Source of the DNA: Takakia lepidozioides
Lineage: Eukaryota > Streptophyta > Takakiopsida > Takakiales > Takakiaceae
Assembly: GCA_030704615.1 (NCBI GenBank)
Contig: CM060734.1
Span: forward strand, 19,966,001-20,030,000
DNA: 64,000 nt
Direction: 5' to 3'
How positions within the stretch are numbered: the first letter of the stretch is position 1; each line of letters starts with the position of its first letter. The translations under genes and the position numbers were made by a program. Shown here piece by piece: positions 1 to 22,100 of this stretch. Under the pieces are notes generated by a model, which was given only the letters and a program-made list of their open reading frames with translations, was not told where the DNA came from and did not search any database.

Positions 1-171
1 AGAAGGCAGCTTCCCTGACCGTTGCACATCGTAAAAGAGTATAGACTTACCCAGGGCGTCTGCATAGTCAGATACAGTGAAGGCCACCGTCTGAGATGCC
101 TTGGCTGCCCACAACACCGCTGCCAGAAGCAGCAGATGGGTTATTTTTCCAAGTGATTGGAAGTGCCCCAT
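1..171 (-). CDS. GH9 endo-beta-1,4-glucanase, first exon (partial)
   Basis: The minus-strand frame opens with ATG at 171-169 and runs 57 codons off the left edge. The first ~26 residues form a signal peptide: a short polar start, then a leucine/alanine-rich core (THLLLLAAVLWAAKA). The mature start reads DYADALGKSILFYDVQRSGK, the classic N-terminal block of plant glycoside hydrolase family 9 endoglucanases (consensus YADAL.KS.LFFE.QRSGKLP). Family members cleave beta-1,4-glucan in the cell wall or at the plasma membrane. The catalytic Asp/Glu residues would lie outside the window, so activity cannot be judged. A GTAAGT at the ALGKS codons is read through, since the frame continues in family register. 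The 3' end of the PI4K-beta gene lies about 1.66 kb upstream on the same strand. Confidence 0.85.
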   Translation of the reverse strand, partial: MGHFQSLGKITHLLLLAAVLWAAKASQTVAFTVSDYADALGKSILFYDVQRSGKLPS

Positions 172-185
172 GTGAAAGGGGGTAG

Positions 186-240
186 AACGGAAATGAAATG
201 AAATGGTACTTTATAACCTCCACTGATCGAGAGGCGGGGA
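186..240 (-). repeat. Dispersed (CATTT)n-tailed repeat, copy 1
   Basis: The plus strand reads GAAATGAAATGAAATGGTAC followed by TTTATAACCTCC. The same start recurs at 4030-4112 and, as three tandem units, at 34391-34640. On the minus strand it ends in a (CATTT)n run, like the tails of some SINEs and LINEs. This copy is just upstream of the GH9 start codon, so it may lie in the 5' UTR. Confidence 0.6.
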
Positions 241-334
241 TAGAGAGAGAGCCTCTCTCAGCTCAGAGACCATCGGTACTCTCAGGCCACCTCTGTCAGG
301 CCGGAGATCACTGCAGAACCACAATGCCCCATTA

Positions 335-343
335 TTTTATATA
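335..343 (-). promoter_or_regulatory. Candidate TATA box of the GH9 gene
   Basis: TATATAAAA on the minus strand lies about 165 nt upstream of the GH9 ATG. Spacing and sequence suit a plant core promoter. A second TATAAAG nearer the gene (about 208-214) belongs to a dispersed repeat, so this more distal one is preferred. Inference only. Confidence 0.35.
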
Positions 344-1833
344 GATTGCAGCCGACACCAGCGATCAAGGTTTTCTCAGCTACCCACTCCCAAGATCCAT
401 GGTTGGGCGCCTTGCATAGAGCCAGTTATAAGATGGAAGTGCAGGGCAAGAATTGTAGAGAGAATATGCACCGATCAGCAAACGGCGCTGCGACGATTGC
501 CTGACTTCAACTGTCCCGGATGAAGCTCTGAAGCGACTACATCTGATCACAATCCACAATTCGCTTCAGTGCTCAGGATGTCAATTAATATGAACCCCTG
601 GTGGAGATTGTTCCTGTCGAGATGTTGACAGACGATCTGATAGAAGTGTGGAGGTGTCACACTTCTTTGTACCCATTTGTGCTCTTTAATGCCGATCAGG
701 AAGATGAATACCATCTTTCTTCACCATGCAAAGCACTAGCTCGTGGTTGCTCTTGGTTTGTTGGATTGTGTGGTCCTCCGTAGTAACATGCAAGGTCCTG
801 AATGAGGAAGAGGATAGCAGATAGCCTGTAGCATAACGATCCACAAGTTTTCTGATTGCTTATGCATAACCCAGTGTCCATGTTTCAGATCCTCAGTAGG
901 GGAGACTTAGCAGTATGATTAGTATTTGGGCTGAACCACAATGACAGCTGAAACAATCCAGGCAGAATCCAACTTCAAGTCATCTCTCTGTAAGTTTCCC
1001 TGTGCTACTGCATCTCTCAAAATTTCAGGTTTTGGGGTTGGGATTTCAGCAAATTTCCCTAGAGTTCCTGTCACCTCCTTATGGAAGGGAAGAGACAGAA
1101 AGTGGACTTTAAAATCCATATCCTCATACTCCTGACAAAACATGCCAAGTATTAAAGAAACATAGCATCTGTGGTACACCTTGGGTGTGTTGCCTAACCA
1201 CATAGTTGCTTTACCCACATCAAAATCAAGATTCATTTCTATTATAACTTCGACAAGTAGGTGTCACTTGCTTCTATTTCCTATGACATTAGATATTGTT
1301 AGATATCCAGCAGCTGACCATGGTAGCATGGACAGTGAAGTACTCTTGAAAGAGCCACTGAACCAAAGACTGAAAGTGTTTGAAACTGAAGGCAAATGAG
1401 CAGCTGACAACAAGAATACAGCTTTATTCCTCCGAAGCCTACATTATCCCCTGTTGCACCTGTAGCGTACAAGAAAGCTCTTTAACTGTCAATGTAAGTG
1501 CGTAGATTTCCACGCCCTCTCCAAGGCGCCGACCTTGGTTCCCAAACCTTTAAATCTGCCTACTTTGAACTAATCAGAGCGCTGCCATACCCCTGCCTAG
1601 TGGTGTCTTGGCCAAGTAAGCACTAATAGAATACAAGTGTCTTGAAGATTATTTATAGCAAAGCACCTTACCTTTGTAGGCTGTTGGCATATGGAAGCCC
1701 TCCCCACTCGGGGAATGATGGACAAACACTAGTGAAGTAAGATCAACACGGAAGATTTGGGCAAGTGAGAGAATTGTAGCAAGAGAACGAGGAAAGGTGG
1801 TTTAGCCACCCCCCTTGATAAATTGGCGTAATG
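344..1833. other. Intergenic region between PI4K-beta and GH9
   Basis: Apart from the 105-aa frame at 919-1236, nothing was recognised. A minus-strand AATAAA (1423-1428) lies about 410 nt past the PI4K-beta stop and is a candidate poly(A) signal, which would make part of this stretch its 3' UTR. Confidence 0.4.
919..1236 (-). CDS. Unrecognised 105-aa open frame
   Basis: The frame starts with MNLDFDVGKATMWLGN and ends in VIVVQPKY. Open, coding-like sequence extends upstream of the ATG for eight codons before a TGA, and beyond it a similar frame resumes, as in a decayed longer gene. No domain was recognised. It lies between the 3' end of the PI4K-beta gene and the GH9 promoter, on the same strand as both, but has no convincing splice link to either. 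It may be a relic of a mobile element or of a lost gene. Confidence 0.2.
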   Translation of the reverse strand: MNLDFDVGKATMWLGNTPKVYHRCYVSLILGMFCQEYEDMDFKVHFLSLPFHKEVTGTLGKFAEIPTPKPEILRDAVAQGNLQRDDLKLDSAWIVSAVIVVQPKY

Positions 1834-11552
<9,719 letters not shown>

Positions 11553-14500
11553 TCTCCTTCACTACTTGCCAATCCCACCATGCGTTACGGCCCTTCCGAG
11601 CTGAGCAAGATTATCACTGTCTTCTACTGCTCCACAAGGATGAAGATCTTCCCAATAAATTGTGCTGGACCATATAAGTCCAGAGTCATCCCAGTCTGGT
11701 TACTAACCCATTTTTGGGCCATTCTATCACTCAACGCCAAAAGGACTCCACCAGAAAGGAATCTGAAATATGCCATGGCATGGAGTGCCCTTCAAGATCA
11801 AGATTCAAATATGTGCGTCTTTCCATGAAAACTGCAGAACAACTTGTTCCAATACTGCTCCAGAACAACATCACACAGCGTCCATAGCCCTTGATTTTTC
11901 CTTTCCCATGTGCTCTTCATTCATTCCCTGAACAGCCAAAAATGCTTCTTTAGGGAACAGCATAGCCAGTATGTGAAGCCAATAGGGGAAGAACATAGAC
12001 CCAAATGCACCTTCCCCCTGACAGGTCCAACTTTGTTGCATCCACAAACCTACTTATTGCTTCAACCCACCCCCCCCCTCCAGGACAATCAAGACCTCAT
12101 TAATGCCCTGGAGGCATCTGAGAGAGGTTCCAAATGCTGAAAATGGACTAATGCCAAAGCCACAGCACTTGCAACTGTGTGTTGGTGCTTGAAGTGCCAC
12201 TTTTAAACGACATGTAATAAACATACAGCTTTAATCAGGCCATGTCATTACCAAATATCAACTTTCACCCCAGTAGCACCGGATGATCATGAGTACCTTA
12301 AACCTTGCCTCTTTGAAATATTTGCAGAAAACCACCACTGGCAGTATCCTCAGTCAAAATCCCGGCGATCATGCGCAAGACACATCCCATTTGCATGAAA
12401 GCCCCTACTTCTTTGTTAAAACTGTACTTTCATAGCTTATGATTGGGTGCCACAATCAGGCCAAGTCCCAAATCCCTTGCAGCTCAAGAGTCCCAGGCAC
12501 TCCCAGACTCATTGAATTTGTGGGATAACAGGCCACACGGCCTTAGTAATAGATTGTTGGCAAATTTCCACTAAAGCACTCACGTTTGCTGTGTGATTTG
12601 AACGAGAATATCCGTACATACGCTGAAGGGACTCACAATGATCAACTTTGGCTCTAGAAACCTAAGACTTTGACCCCCATCACCTGACCCCAGGCAGCAC
12701 AGACCTGGCCAACTTGGCACCATGTCCAAACCCATGGGAGTGCAGCAGGCAGGTGAGCCACAGTTTTTCATTCCAAAATGAACAGCTTTGTGGATACGGA
12801 AAATGCTTTTGGAACGAATTAGTACACGACTGTTTCAATTGCACCTCGAGAAGATCCCTTGATCCTTTGCACTGGTTCCTTAACACTGCTAGCTCCTCTC
12901 CCAATACGTAAAATTTCAAGTATTGTGACAGCAATCATGCTTCAAAATCTACCACCCAAAATACACAACTTAAGAGATGAGGCAGCGACTACACCTCACA
13001 GGACCATAACCTACTCATGTGATCACTTACAAACACGATATGCAACTTAATTTCACGTCTGCATATCTGGTAATTCAAGTTTAGCGGGTTTCCTCCAAAC
13101 ACTTGATTGACTTGAAACGATGCATAGTAACCCGAGAGGGTATATAAATGGCTTACCGGAAGGAAAAAAACGTAGACGGGAGACAACGAGAAAGACAGGC
13201 CAATGGCAGGAGCGGAAGATGCGTTGAAATAAAAATAGGTGGAAAAAGAAGGGTAGAGAAAGAGAGAGAGACGAGCGGAAGGGTAGGTCACAAGAGTATC
13301 ACACTTTCAGACGCATATTTCGTACCAATTCCCGCATAGCCGACACAAAAGCGAACCATACTAATCAACAGCAAGAATCCAAAAGGGAAGAAAATGCTGG
13401 TGGAGCTCGCCCTGCAGCAACATCTTCCAGACGACAACCCTCTCCCTCCACGCCAAAGACGACAGCAGCCAAACCGGAAGCCTCAAGACCGTCTCCCAAT
13501 GTCACCATCAATAATGGGAACCTCCGTAGCCATACCAAATACACAAAGCGAAGAAAGTGCGGGCTCTGCGCGCATGTGCACGGTGGCAGGGCTGGCAAAA
13601 GGTCTGTGCAGTGCAGCGATGGTGGGAGGCAGCCAAGGCGAGAAGGAGAACGAAGGCGACGACGGGTTCTCCCGGGGGTTTTCCTTGGCTAGCAGGTTAC
13701 TTGCCTTCTCCTGGAACCAGCGGTACAGTAAATGGTGAAACCGAATATACCACCCTGGGCCAATATGGTACAAAGTAAACAGTAAAGACGTTAAATTGGG
13801 TAAGAGCTACCGGCTGTTGGCGGTGGGCAGTTTGACCCTAATTTTGGTGCAGGAAGAGCAAGGGGCATCATGAATGCGCAAACGAAGTCTGGCTGTTGCT
13901 CCTCCCCACGATCGACCTGTCCGCTACGTGCCAAACCCTTCCTTACTTTCCTTTCAGCACTTCGACACCTACACTCCCACAACTCGTATCCTGTCCAAAC
14001 AAAAGGCTCCCTTGCGAAATGGCCTCACTATACCATCAAGGAAAGTTCAACCATGATTATCCGACGCTTCTGACTACACTCGCACCAAGCAGTTTCTGAG
14101 AGGCAACCAGGCCAACTGAAGATCGCGTCCTTTTGGTCGGTTTGCTATGGAGACAAAGCCCGTGAGAGAGTCCACGCGCCTGCACACGGAGGAGGCCAGG
14201 AATATGAGAAGAAGTTTCTAGACGTCCACTGCTTGGCTTGTCTGTGCTGCCGTGTCGTGGATCCCTACTAAACGGCATTCTGGTTGCTGGCAGGTGCCGG
14301 TGATGAGAGTGATGAGCCTCTTTGCAGACTTCCAGTGATTAAACATATTCTTTCAACACCTCTGCTCATCCGCCTTCAGTTATGCCGCTAATTGCGATCA
14401 ATGCTGGAAAGTCTGCTCATCAGTATAGGTTTCCTCTGCAGCATTCAAGAGGTAGCTGAAACATCTTCGACCCCACCTCAGCAGAAGGAAAGGAAGGCCA

Positions 14501-15389
14501 ACATGGTGAAGAAGAACAATGTTTTCATGTTGATGTCGGTCCAGGTGAAAACCTAGACTCCATAAACTCATAGGTTTTACTCATGCTCATAGATCCATAT
14601 GGTGGTGTCCAGATACGCCAAATAGTTTGAAATGTGATTATTATGTATGTGGAGGGATGGGTCAGATGAGGCGCCAACAGTCACAAAATGACAGACTTTT
14701 CAAAAGGAAGGACTAGTCAGTAGCGACTCCCACACATTTTGAATAATCACTTAATCATACAGTCCAAATGCTTCCGGCAAGGCTCCTTTTCTGCCTTCCT
14801 CAAATAACACCTCTTTGGTGATACTACTGGAAAAATGGATGAAAGAGAGAGTTCATGGAAGAGGATGGAAATTTATAAGGTGACATAAGTGCATGATTTT
14901 ATGATTCTTAAATTTGACTATGGATGACAACACTAAGGAGTTGGGCGGGCAGTAAAATATTGCAACAGTATTTAATACCGTTTCATGTTAAGCACACATA
15001 CTAATCCATGTAATATTTCCCCGGCATGGGATATATTGTGATAGTTTCCCATGCTGAGCTTGCTACACAAATTAGAGTAAATTTATCCGGTTTGTGTATT
15101 GTTGTTTACTGGTTCGACCTACACTCAGGCAGAGACTACGCCACGGCTTGTCACCGGACCAGCTTTTGGTGGGCGAGGACTAGGCTTACCCAAACAAGCA
15201 AGCGTGTGAAGTGGTAGGCTTGGAGAGGCTGGGGCAGACCACCAGTCAAATCTCATCCCCCCATTGCGAAGGTGGGGAGCGCTCCACATCTCCTATTCCC
15301 TCCTCATGCTCCCCACCTTTAGGACCATGTTCCCAAACATTCTCCAATTTTGCTCCCCTGTTCCCGCTCCCGATCCCTGCTCCCCGTAG
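11553..15389. other. Region upstream of PI4K-beta, no gene recognised
   Basis: Should contain the PI4K-beta promoter and 5' UTR. 13.4-14.3 kb is GC-richer and has overlapping open frames in several registers, which suits a promoter or first non-coding exon better than any of those frames as protein. 14.3-15.2 kb shows nothing recognisable. Confidence 0.4.
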
Positions 15390-15680
15390 TGGGACAGGGG
15401 AACGAGGAGGGGAGCGGGGACTGGGAACCGGGGGGTAAGCCACATTCCACAGGGCGAGGAGGGGAGGGGGGACCGGGATAGGGGAGCAAGCCATTTCACA
15501 GGACGAGGAGGGGAGGGGGGACGGGGGATAGGGGAGCAAGCCGCATTCCATAGTGGGAGGAGGGAAGCCGAACAGGGAAACAAGCCGCGTTCCATGGAGG
15601 AGGAGGGGAGGGGGGACAAGGAACAGGGGAGCCAGGACAAGGGACATGGATAGGGGAGCAGGACTGGGAACAAGGAATGG
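15390..15680. repeat. G-rich minisatellite, ~50-bp unit
   Basis: Units start near 15431, 15481, 15531 and 15580, each of the form GGGGAGCAAGCC-ATTCCA then a GGAGGGGAGGGGGGAC run. The plus strand carries many closely spaced G3-G6 runs, giving strong G-quadruplex potential. Long frames on the C-rich strand here are repeat artefacts. Confidence 0.85.
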
Positions 15681-16221
15681 ACAGAGGAACGGACATTGGG
15701 AACATGGGAGCGGAACGAGTACTTTGGAGATGAAAAAATTAATTAATTAGTCACATGTGGAACCAATCACTCAATGTACTTTGAGTGCCACGAATTGAAA
15801 CACGTCCACCACACTACCATCCGCTTCTTGCCAAATCTTTGATTTTTTAATACTTTACTCTACAATAAAGGCTCGCCGGTGAGAGGGGGCCAGGGGTGGG
15901 GATTTGACAGTACGCTGTGGGAGAGTCACCGCTACGGTCATCCCGGCGAGCGTACCCGCAAGGCTCCCATGCTTGCATTCAACACGTTGGGTAGTCTTCT
16001 CCCTTTGGTGTCAAGTTTTTATGAAATATATTGCAGCTGCTGGATGACATATATTTGCTTGTTAGGGTTTGTTGCTTTTCGTGTCAAGTTCTTTTAGAAA
16101 ATTATAGGCAGTAACTATTTGTCATATTAGTTACTGACTTCAACACGTGGATGTTTCATAAAATGAGTGACATGTGGGTAGCAACAAGGGAAGTAATCTT
16201 TGCATTCTTTGCATGAAGATA

Positions 16222-16461
16222 GTCTGAGTATGTATAGCTGAGTTGGATAGTACACTCAGTGCCACCCAGGTGATTTGGGGTCAAATCCTGCTACCTTGAT
16301 GGCTGGGGTATGTTCTTCTACCCCTTCCCTTGGGTGGTGTCCCATGCAAAGCCTTCACGGCGAGGTTACTGTGAAAGAGGTTATTTTTTCCTCTCAACTA
16401 TAATTAAGGGGCCTGATTTGTAAGCTGTCGCTCCCTGGTGTTTCCCTTGTAAAAAAAAAGG
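16222..16461 (+). mobile_element. tRNA-derived SINE
   Basis: Has an internal Pol III A box (TAGCTGAGTTGG, 16235-16246) and B box (GGGTCAAATCC, 16278-16288) about 32 nt apart, as in a tRNA-derived head, then a body of about 160 bp and an A-run at 16449-16459. The tail carries GAGGTTATTTTTTCCTC, a motif shared with the LINE 3' ends at 29646, 49285 and 57100, so that LINE family is its likely mobilising partner. Confidence 0.7.
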
Positions 16462-16558
16462 AAAAAAGAACAAAAATATATGGAACACTGACTGGGACAG
16501 ATTCAAGGCTATTGACTAGAAACTGTATGTGTTAAATTTGACACAATTCTCAGACTGA

Positions 16559-17321
16559 GGGCTGGTTTACACGCGGGCCGAGACCAAGCTAGAAACAAGA
16601 GATCTTATTGGTCAAGAGCCTCAAATCGGGCCCAAGCGGTTTACACGAGGGTCCGGGCCCAAGACCAAGAAAATGACATGGCTACATACATGGCATGATT
16701 TATGGCGCCGAACTCTTGGGCCCAGCTCAACAAAAGCAATGCTCTTGGGATGGAGACCCAACTCTTTCCATTGGGCCCAAGAAACCTACCATTCAGATAT
16801 ATTTTGTTAAGCCTATCGCAGCCGTAGGATTAAAATAGGTCATAGATGAGGTTGTACGCAGTCAGAGACTCTCGACAGCCACCTCGCGGCAATCACTCAA
16901 CATAGGTTTTGCTTGTAGAATCATTAGGCCTCTCTATCTCTTGGACCTCCTCCTTCCGTGATGAACACAATCATCATCAAAAATCCAACAAATTGCTCGT
17001 TTATAAGTTGTTGGAATGCCAAAATGGTTGTAATCACGCGCATGAAGGCCATGAAGAGGACCAAGGCCACAAGAATATTATGCCTTCTTGCTCCATAGTT
17101 TAGGGATACACAATTTGATGGGAGACAACATGAAGCGTAGAAGACAGAAAATGGAAGAAGAGGGAGTTGGGGCCTTAGGCTTGGGCCCAATAGGTTTACA
17201 TGAGAAGGGCCCAATTCCTTGAAAATTATATTTTAATCAGTTCATTCAGCGAGATTGTGGGCCCAAAAGCTCTAGTCTTGGGCCCATGATTTCCTGGCCC
17301 GGGCCTTCTTGTAAACCGGCC
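16559..17321. mobile_element. Non-autonomous TIR element rich in GGGCCCA
   Basis: Ends are inverted: GGCTGGTTTACACG at the left and, reverse-complemented, GGCCGGTTTACAAG at the right. The interior holds eight GGGCCCA motifs, four near each end, and a partial internal copy of the terminus near 16640. No transposase is recognisable; short frames near 16909-17214 are not identified. A clean target-site duplication was not found, so the superfamily (PIF/Harbinger-like is possible from the terminus) is unassigned. Confidence 0.6.
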
Positions 17322-19173
17322 ACATCACTATTTGGAATAGGAACCCTAGTCCGAGCTGATGAATGGTAAGTAGAATGCATTTGTTACTAAGACTTTGTAT
17401 TCACACAATCTCAAAAACTAGGTTTGTTCTGAACCTTTAGAACGTAAAGTGTCAGGATTTGTTGGATGGCTTTGGGAAAGGTGCCTGGACCCATCTGAAA
17501 AAAGCTTTATTGCTGGATTCCTATGAGCCTGTGTCACTGCCAAATTAGGGCCAATTTCCAATTTCAAGTTGTCTGTAGGTAGTAGGCCCGGTGGAAGTTG
17601 GAACTACATTTTCACAACACAGGTTTCCATTGGCAACACAACACAACACAACTCAACTGGGTGGAACTAAATTTCGCCCGGAATGGTGTGGGGTCTTACA
17701 TCGCTGGCATCAAGTTATGAACTCAACTTCATAACTTGATGTTACTTGCATATATATATATATACACGACACCAACCGAAGCTAGCGTAAATAAGAGCCT
17801 CTTCCCCTTGCGGGTACTGCCCCTTTCAAGGGTGGGCTCTATCCGCACCGTAACCTGTCACACAGTGGCTAGTTGGCCACTTTCAATCTTACGTTTATTG
17901 AGGATTAGGGATGTGAGTGATGTAATAGCTGTGAAGTGTAAAGCTCTTAGTAGAGGTGTAGTATATTTGGGTGGTAGGTTGAGATTATCTTTCAAACCTT
18001 GGATATTATGGGTATGAATGTTACTTGCATTAGTAGGTGGATCAGAAGACAGGAAACGGTCTTCTTCCTTGAGACCCGTGCTACACTCAACAGCCCAGCC
18101 ACTGCCACATGGCATCACTCATCTTTTTCTAGGATTCCTTCTCATCTCACCTCTTTCGGCGTGTTTGTAGCAGCAGTGCGCAGTTCATCCCACTTTGTTT
18201 CCAAATCCCGATTGCATTGTTTGGTTATTTGAGCAACGCATCAACCCGCAATCATTGTGCGCATTAGTGAGGGTCTGTTTAGTTATATACTTCAAATTTT
18301 AGCCAACCTTCCGACACTGCTTGGAGTAGGGGGAATCGGGATGGTGCCCAATAACCTACGAAATTTGGGTCAACTCTCGATCCATGCTACATATGTACAT
18401 AGGCGATTGTCTGCTTCCTACGCAACAGAACTGTGCAACTGTTTGTATACATTGACACCAAGACTAGACAAACTGTATTTCTTGTCTTACAGCAAAACCT
18501 GCCAACTGACTGTGATTCAACAAAGCAGGTCATATTGGTTATCTAACTTAACTTAGACTAGCTCGGGTAACTACGAGAGAAATCAAAGCAGGTCATATTG
18601 GTTATGTAACTTAAGTTAACACCCTGTGGCCTCCAGCTAGCTCGGGTAACTACGAGAGAAAGATTAGAGTGACAACTCAAATCCTTCTCTTAGGTGATCT
18701 CACCTTCAGTCATCAGTACTGTGAGGGTGACGGCGGCGCACAGGATGCGACCTCCGACCAGATTCTTATTCTGCTTTTGGGATTCGGAGGAAGAAAAAGG
18801 TGCAGAGGCTTTGGTGGGGGGTGGGGGCCGCCACAGTGAAGAGAGAGAGAGGTTGAGCAGCAACGGCTGCCATGACCAGCGCACATGCGTGTGGGAGCGG
18901 GCTGGCTAAACCCTGGCCTCGGTTTCGCCATTATGGCTTCACCTGCGACCCCGGAACGAGTGGAACGGGCGTGGTGACCCGACACGACCGACAGAGAAGA
19001 CGTTCCGGGACGCAGAACAGCAGGATGGATTCCAGAGTGGACGGACCCATGGTGCGTATTGCGCAGGGGCTGTGTTCCTAGTAGGGTTTTGGAAGTCAGA
19101 GCGCAGACAACGCGAGAGAGAGGGGGAAGAAACGGGCCATGCACTGGGATTCTCGAGGAGGGAATCGCTCACC
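17322..19173. other. Upstream region of the KH gene
   Basis: No gene recognised. Contains a (TA)n run near 17750. A minus-strand frame at 18884-18690 with a GTGAGA donor could be the first exon of a divergent gene, but no downstream exon was found. The GC-rich part at 18.7-19.17 kb is probably the promoter and 5' UTR of the KH gene. Confidence 0.35.
18521..18661. repeat. Short tandem duplication
   Basis: CAAAGCAGGTCATATTGGTT starts at 18521 and again at 18584. CTAGCTCGGGTAACTACGAG starts at 18558 and 18637. The second copy has 16 extra bases between the two blocks. Confidence 0.85.
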
Positions 19174-22100
19174 ATGGAGGCGTCGTCGCCTGATGTGCGT
19201 GTCAGTTCGCCAAAGGGTCCTAAGCGGACGGAATCAGGTCAGCTTCCATGCTTTCTTGCGGCATTGTTTTTTTTTCTCAGTGTGAGAGAATTCGCCTGTT
19301 ACTCGCTTGCTTAAACCTTAGTGTGCTGCTTAAACCCTCGCTGGTGTATCTATTTTCTTTCTTAGAGTTTTCCCGAATGCTCTTAATCCTGCATTCCCTG
19401 CAGTGTAGTAAAGGTGGATTTCAAGAACAAGACTAGCTATAGCCCGTCTAGAGCTACCACAGAGCTAATCTTCTGACGCCATGTCAGAAAGTGATGGAAA
19501 TATTTGTGGCAGATAATCTTGTAGTAGTTATTCGAGCTGTGTATGGTATCGGAGCAAATAGAGTTGAAACTTTGCATTTGTTTTGCGGTTGAAATCTGTA
19601 CTACATCCCGTCGTTTTGAGTGGCATCGAATCTTGTAGGGCTTTTAGGCCGTAGTTGGCTTGTTTGTTTGGACCTGGAATTCCTCGTAGCCTAGCGGAGC
19701 TGCTGTGCTGCCTGTTAGGCTCCCGTCCCATGAAGGGACCTGCAAGTAGACAGAGCATTGGTGTAATGCGATAAAATGGAGAAGTTGGAAATCAACATAG
19801 ATGTAAGGAAATTTCATCTTAATGCAATAAAGTCTGCTGGATGGAATGTGAACCGACATACACACCTATGTCTGTATGCAGCACATTGTTTGTGGTATCT
19901 ATCTTCTGTGAAGGACTAGCCTCAAACTATGTGTGATGAGTTGAATAAGAAATTGTCACGGAGTCCTGCTTTTTGTTGTGTACTTTGTAGACCCTAGGTC
20001 AGCAGGAAGTGTCATGACTATTGTCCAGGTGCAGATATAAGATTTTCTGCCTGGTGTGGCAGTGTCCTTGGTGCTGAACTTACTGGTTATATGCCAACCA
20101 TTTCAGAACCCCTAAACGTGAAGGGACCTCTCATTTGCTGAACTTTTGAAGTGGTGTAGACAAGAGTGTCAGGATCATCAATAAGATCACACAAGGTTGT
20201 CGTTAGTATGTTTGTCAGTGAGGAAGATATTGGCCATTTGATAGGTTCATCAACATAATCAATTTTTTCCATGAGATTGGCAGGGATGCAACCTGGGAAC
20301 GTAGATACCATACCCTTGTCTGTTTTGTGGCTTCGTGCTGTGACATCAGGCTTGCATGTCGTGATGGGGTCGTGATTGTCTTAATCCATGTTGATTGACT
20401 GAAGGGGGTACAGTTTTCTCCATGGTGAACATATGATGTGTGAAAAGTGGTCTTGTATTGTGTAGTTGGGGTGGATTGAACAGCAGAAGTAGAGGCTACA
20501 TCCTTCAAGGGCATCTTGATTATTAGGTCTTGGGGACCTTTGTCTTAGTTAACAATTAGGATTTATTTTGATGGGAGAGCGCCACAGTCAAACTCAAACT
20601 GTATGTCAGCAAGGCAAAGCTAGCTCCCTATCTCACAGCTGGATGGGTGGGTGGTATCTTGCTGGATCATGTGCGTGCACGTCCATTTGTACCATGCATA
20701 GACCATTGCGATTCTTTGTCAACCACACATTGGGGCAACAAAGGTGTAGTTTAGTCACTTCTTTGGTGGGTATCATGGTAGCAAGGAAGCTCTTGATGTG
20801 CAGCCCAACAGCAGAAAAGGTAGTCTCCATTTCTGCTTGTGTCCCACCCAATCATTGTCCGTCCATCTCAACCTACCACTCTCTCGCTCACCCCACCGAC
20901 TTTCCTGATTGTCATTCGCATCCCCACACACCCGTACCCAGACAATGTGAGCAATGCTCCCTCCAGCATCAGGTTTCTGATATCGAATTCGGCTGCGGGG
21001 TCGGTGATCGGCAAGGGTGGCGCCACAATCAGTGATTATCAAGTCCAATCTGGGGCCCGTATCATACTGTCCCGGAATCATGAGTATTTTCCAGGGACAA
21101 CAGATCGGATCATTCTTCTCATTGGGACGGTGGGGCAGGTGCTGACAGCATTTCACCTCATCCTGACAAAGGTACTCAATGAGGTATGGTATAATCCACC
21201 CATCTGTTGCACAATGTGGTATTGGTGTGTCCCTAATCTGTCTTTTAACCATTGAATAATGTTCCAAATGGATCGTTGGCATCAGTCTGGGAAGTGGTTG
21301 CGCTGTATGGCCTTGAAGTGAACGGGATTGCAATAGCTGAGATTAAGTAGGTCATCTGTGTACCTGTTAGTCCAGGCCTGAGTCTTTGGACCTCTCATGG
21401 GTATAATTCGTCCGGGCCCTCTCAGTTCTTTTTCGCCTTCCAGAAGAAGCACAGCAGCCACCGAGGGCCATTCACAAGTAGCATCAAAAGAAGTCACCAC
21501 CTGCAAATCAGTAAATTAAGCAATGCAGGCTACTTGTACAAACTACCCTTTTGGAAGTTACACTATTGTATGTATGGTCTGCAGCCTGTCTATGCTCTTG
21601 AAAGAAGCATAGGACTTCATGAATAGCAACATTGAGGTCTTAGAAGAGCTCTTCATACATGTATGTGTTTTGGTTGGAAGCCTGCTCAATGTTTTGTATG
21701 ATTGCACACTAAGAGGGATGCAAACTGTTTGTGGGTTTGGAATTTGAAAAGTGTCTCCTCATAAAAGTGTAGAATTTGGGGTCAACTTAAACTTAGACCA
21801 TCATGGATGTGACTGCAATACTGGTTTAGGTGTCAGACTTCAGAAAAAGCTGTAAATGTATGCAAATGTAATGATTTCATCCCGCTGGGGGCAGGGTGAC
21901 GATGGGCACGAGGGGCATGAACCAAAAACAAACCTGATCAGGCTTATTGTGCGAAATAATATGTGCGGAGCAATCATTGGCAAGAGAGGTGCTACCATCA
22001 AGTATGTATTCTATTGCCATTGTTTGGTGCATATGTCATTACAGGGAGTTCACTTACCCCTTTATCTCTTTCTCCTCTTCTTTGTTTCCTTTTCCTTACT

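Noticed and set aside
13365-13773. Overlapping frames on both strands in GC-rich DNA
   Set aside because: No family resemblance; more likely promoter or 5' UTR sequence upstream of PI4K-beta.
15246-15705. Minus-strand frames of 69-133 residues rich in Pro/Ser/Leu
   Set aside because: Translation of the G-rich minisatellite; no conserved content and several registers open at once.
18690-19144. Minus-strand frames that could be a transit-peptide exon of a divergent gene
   Set aside because: A donor-like GTGAGA follows, but no second exon was found and the region also fits the KH gene promoter.
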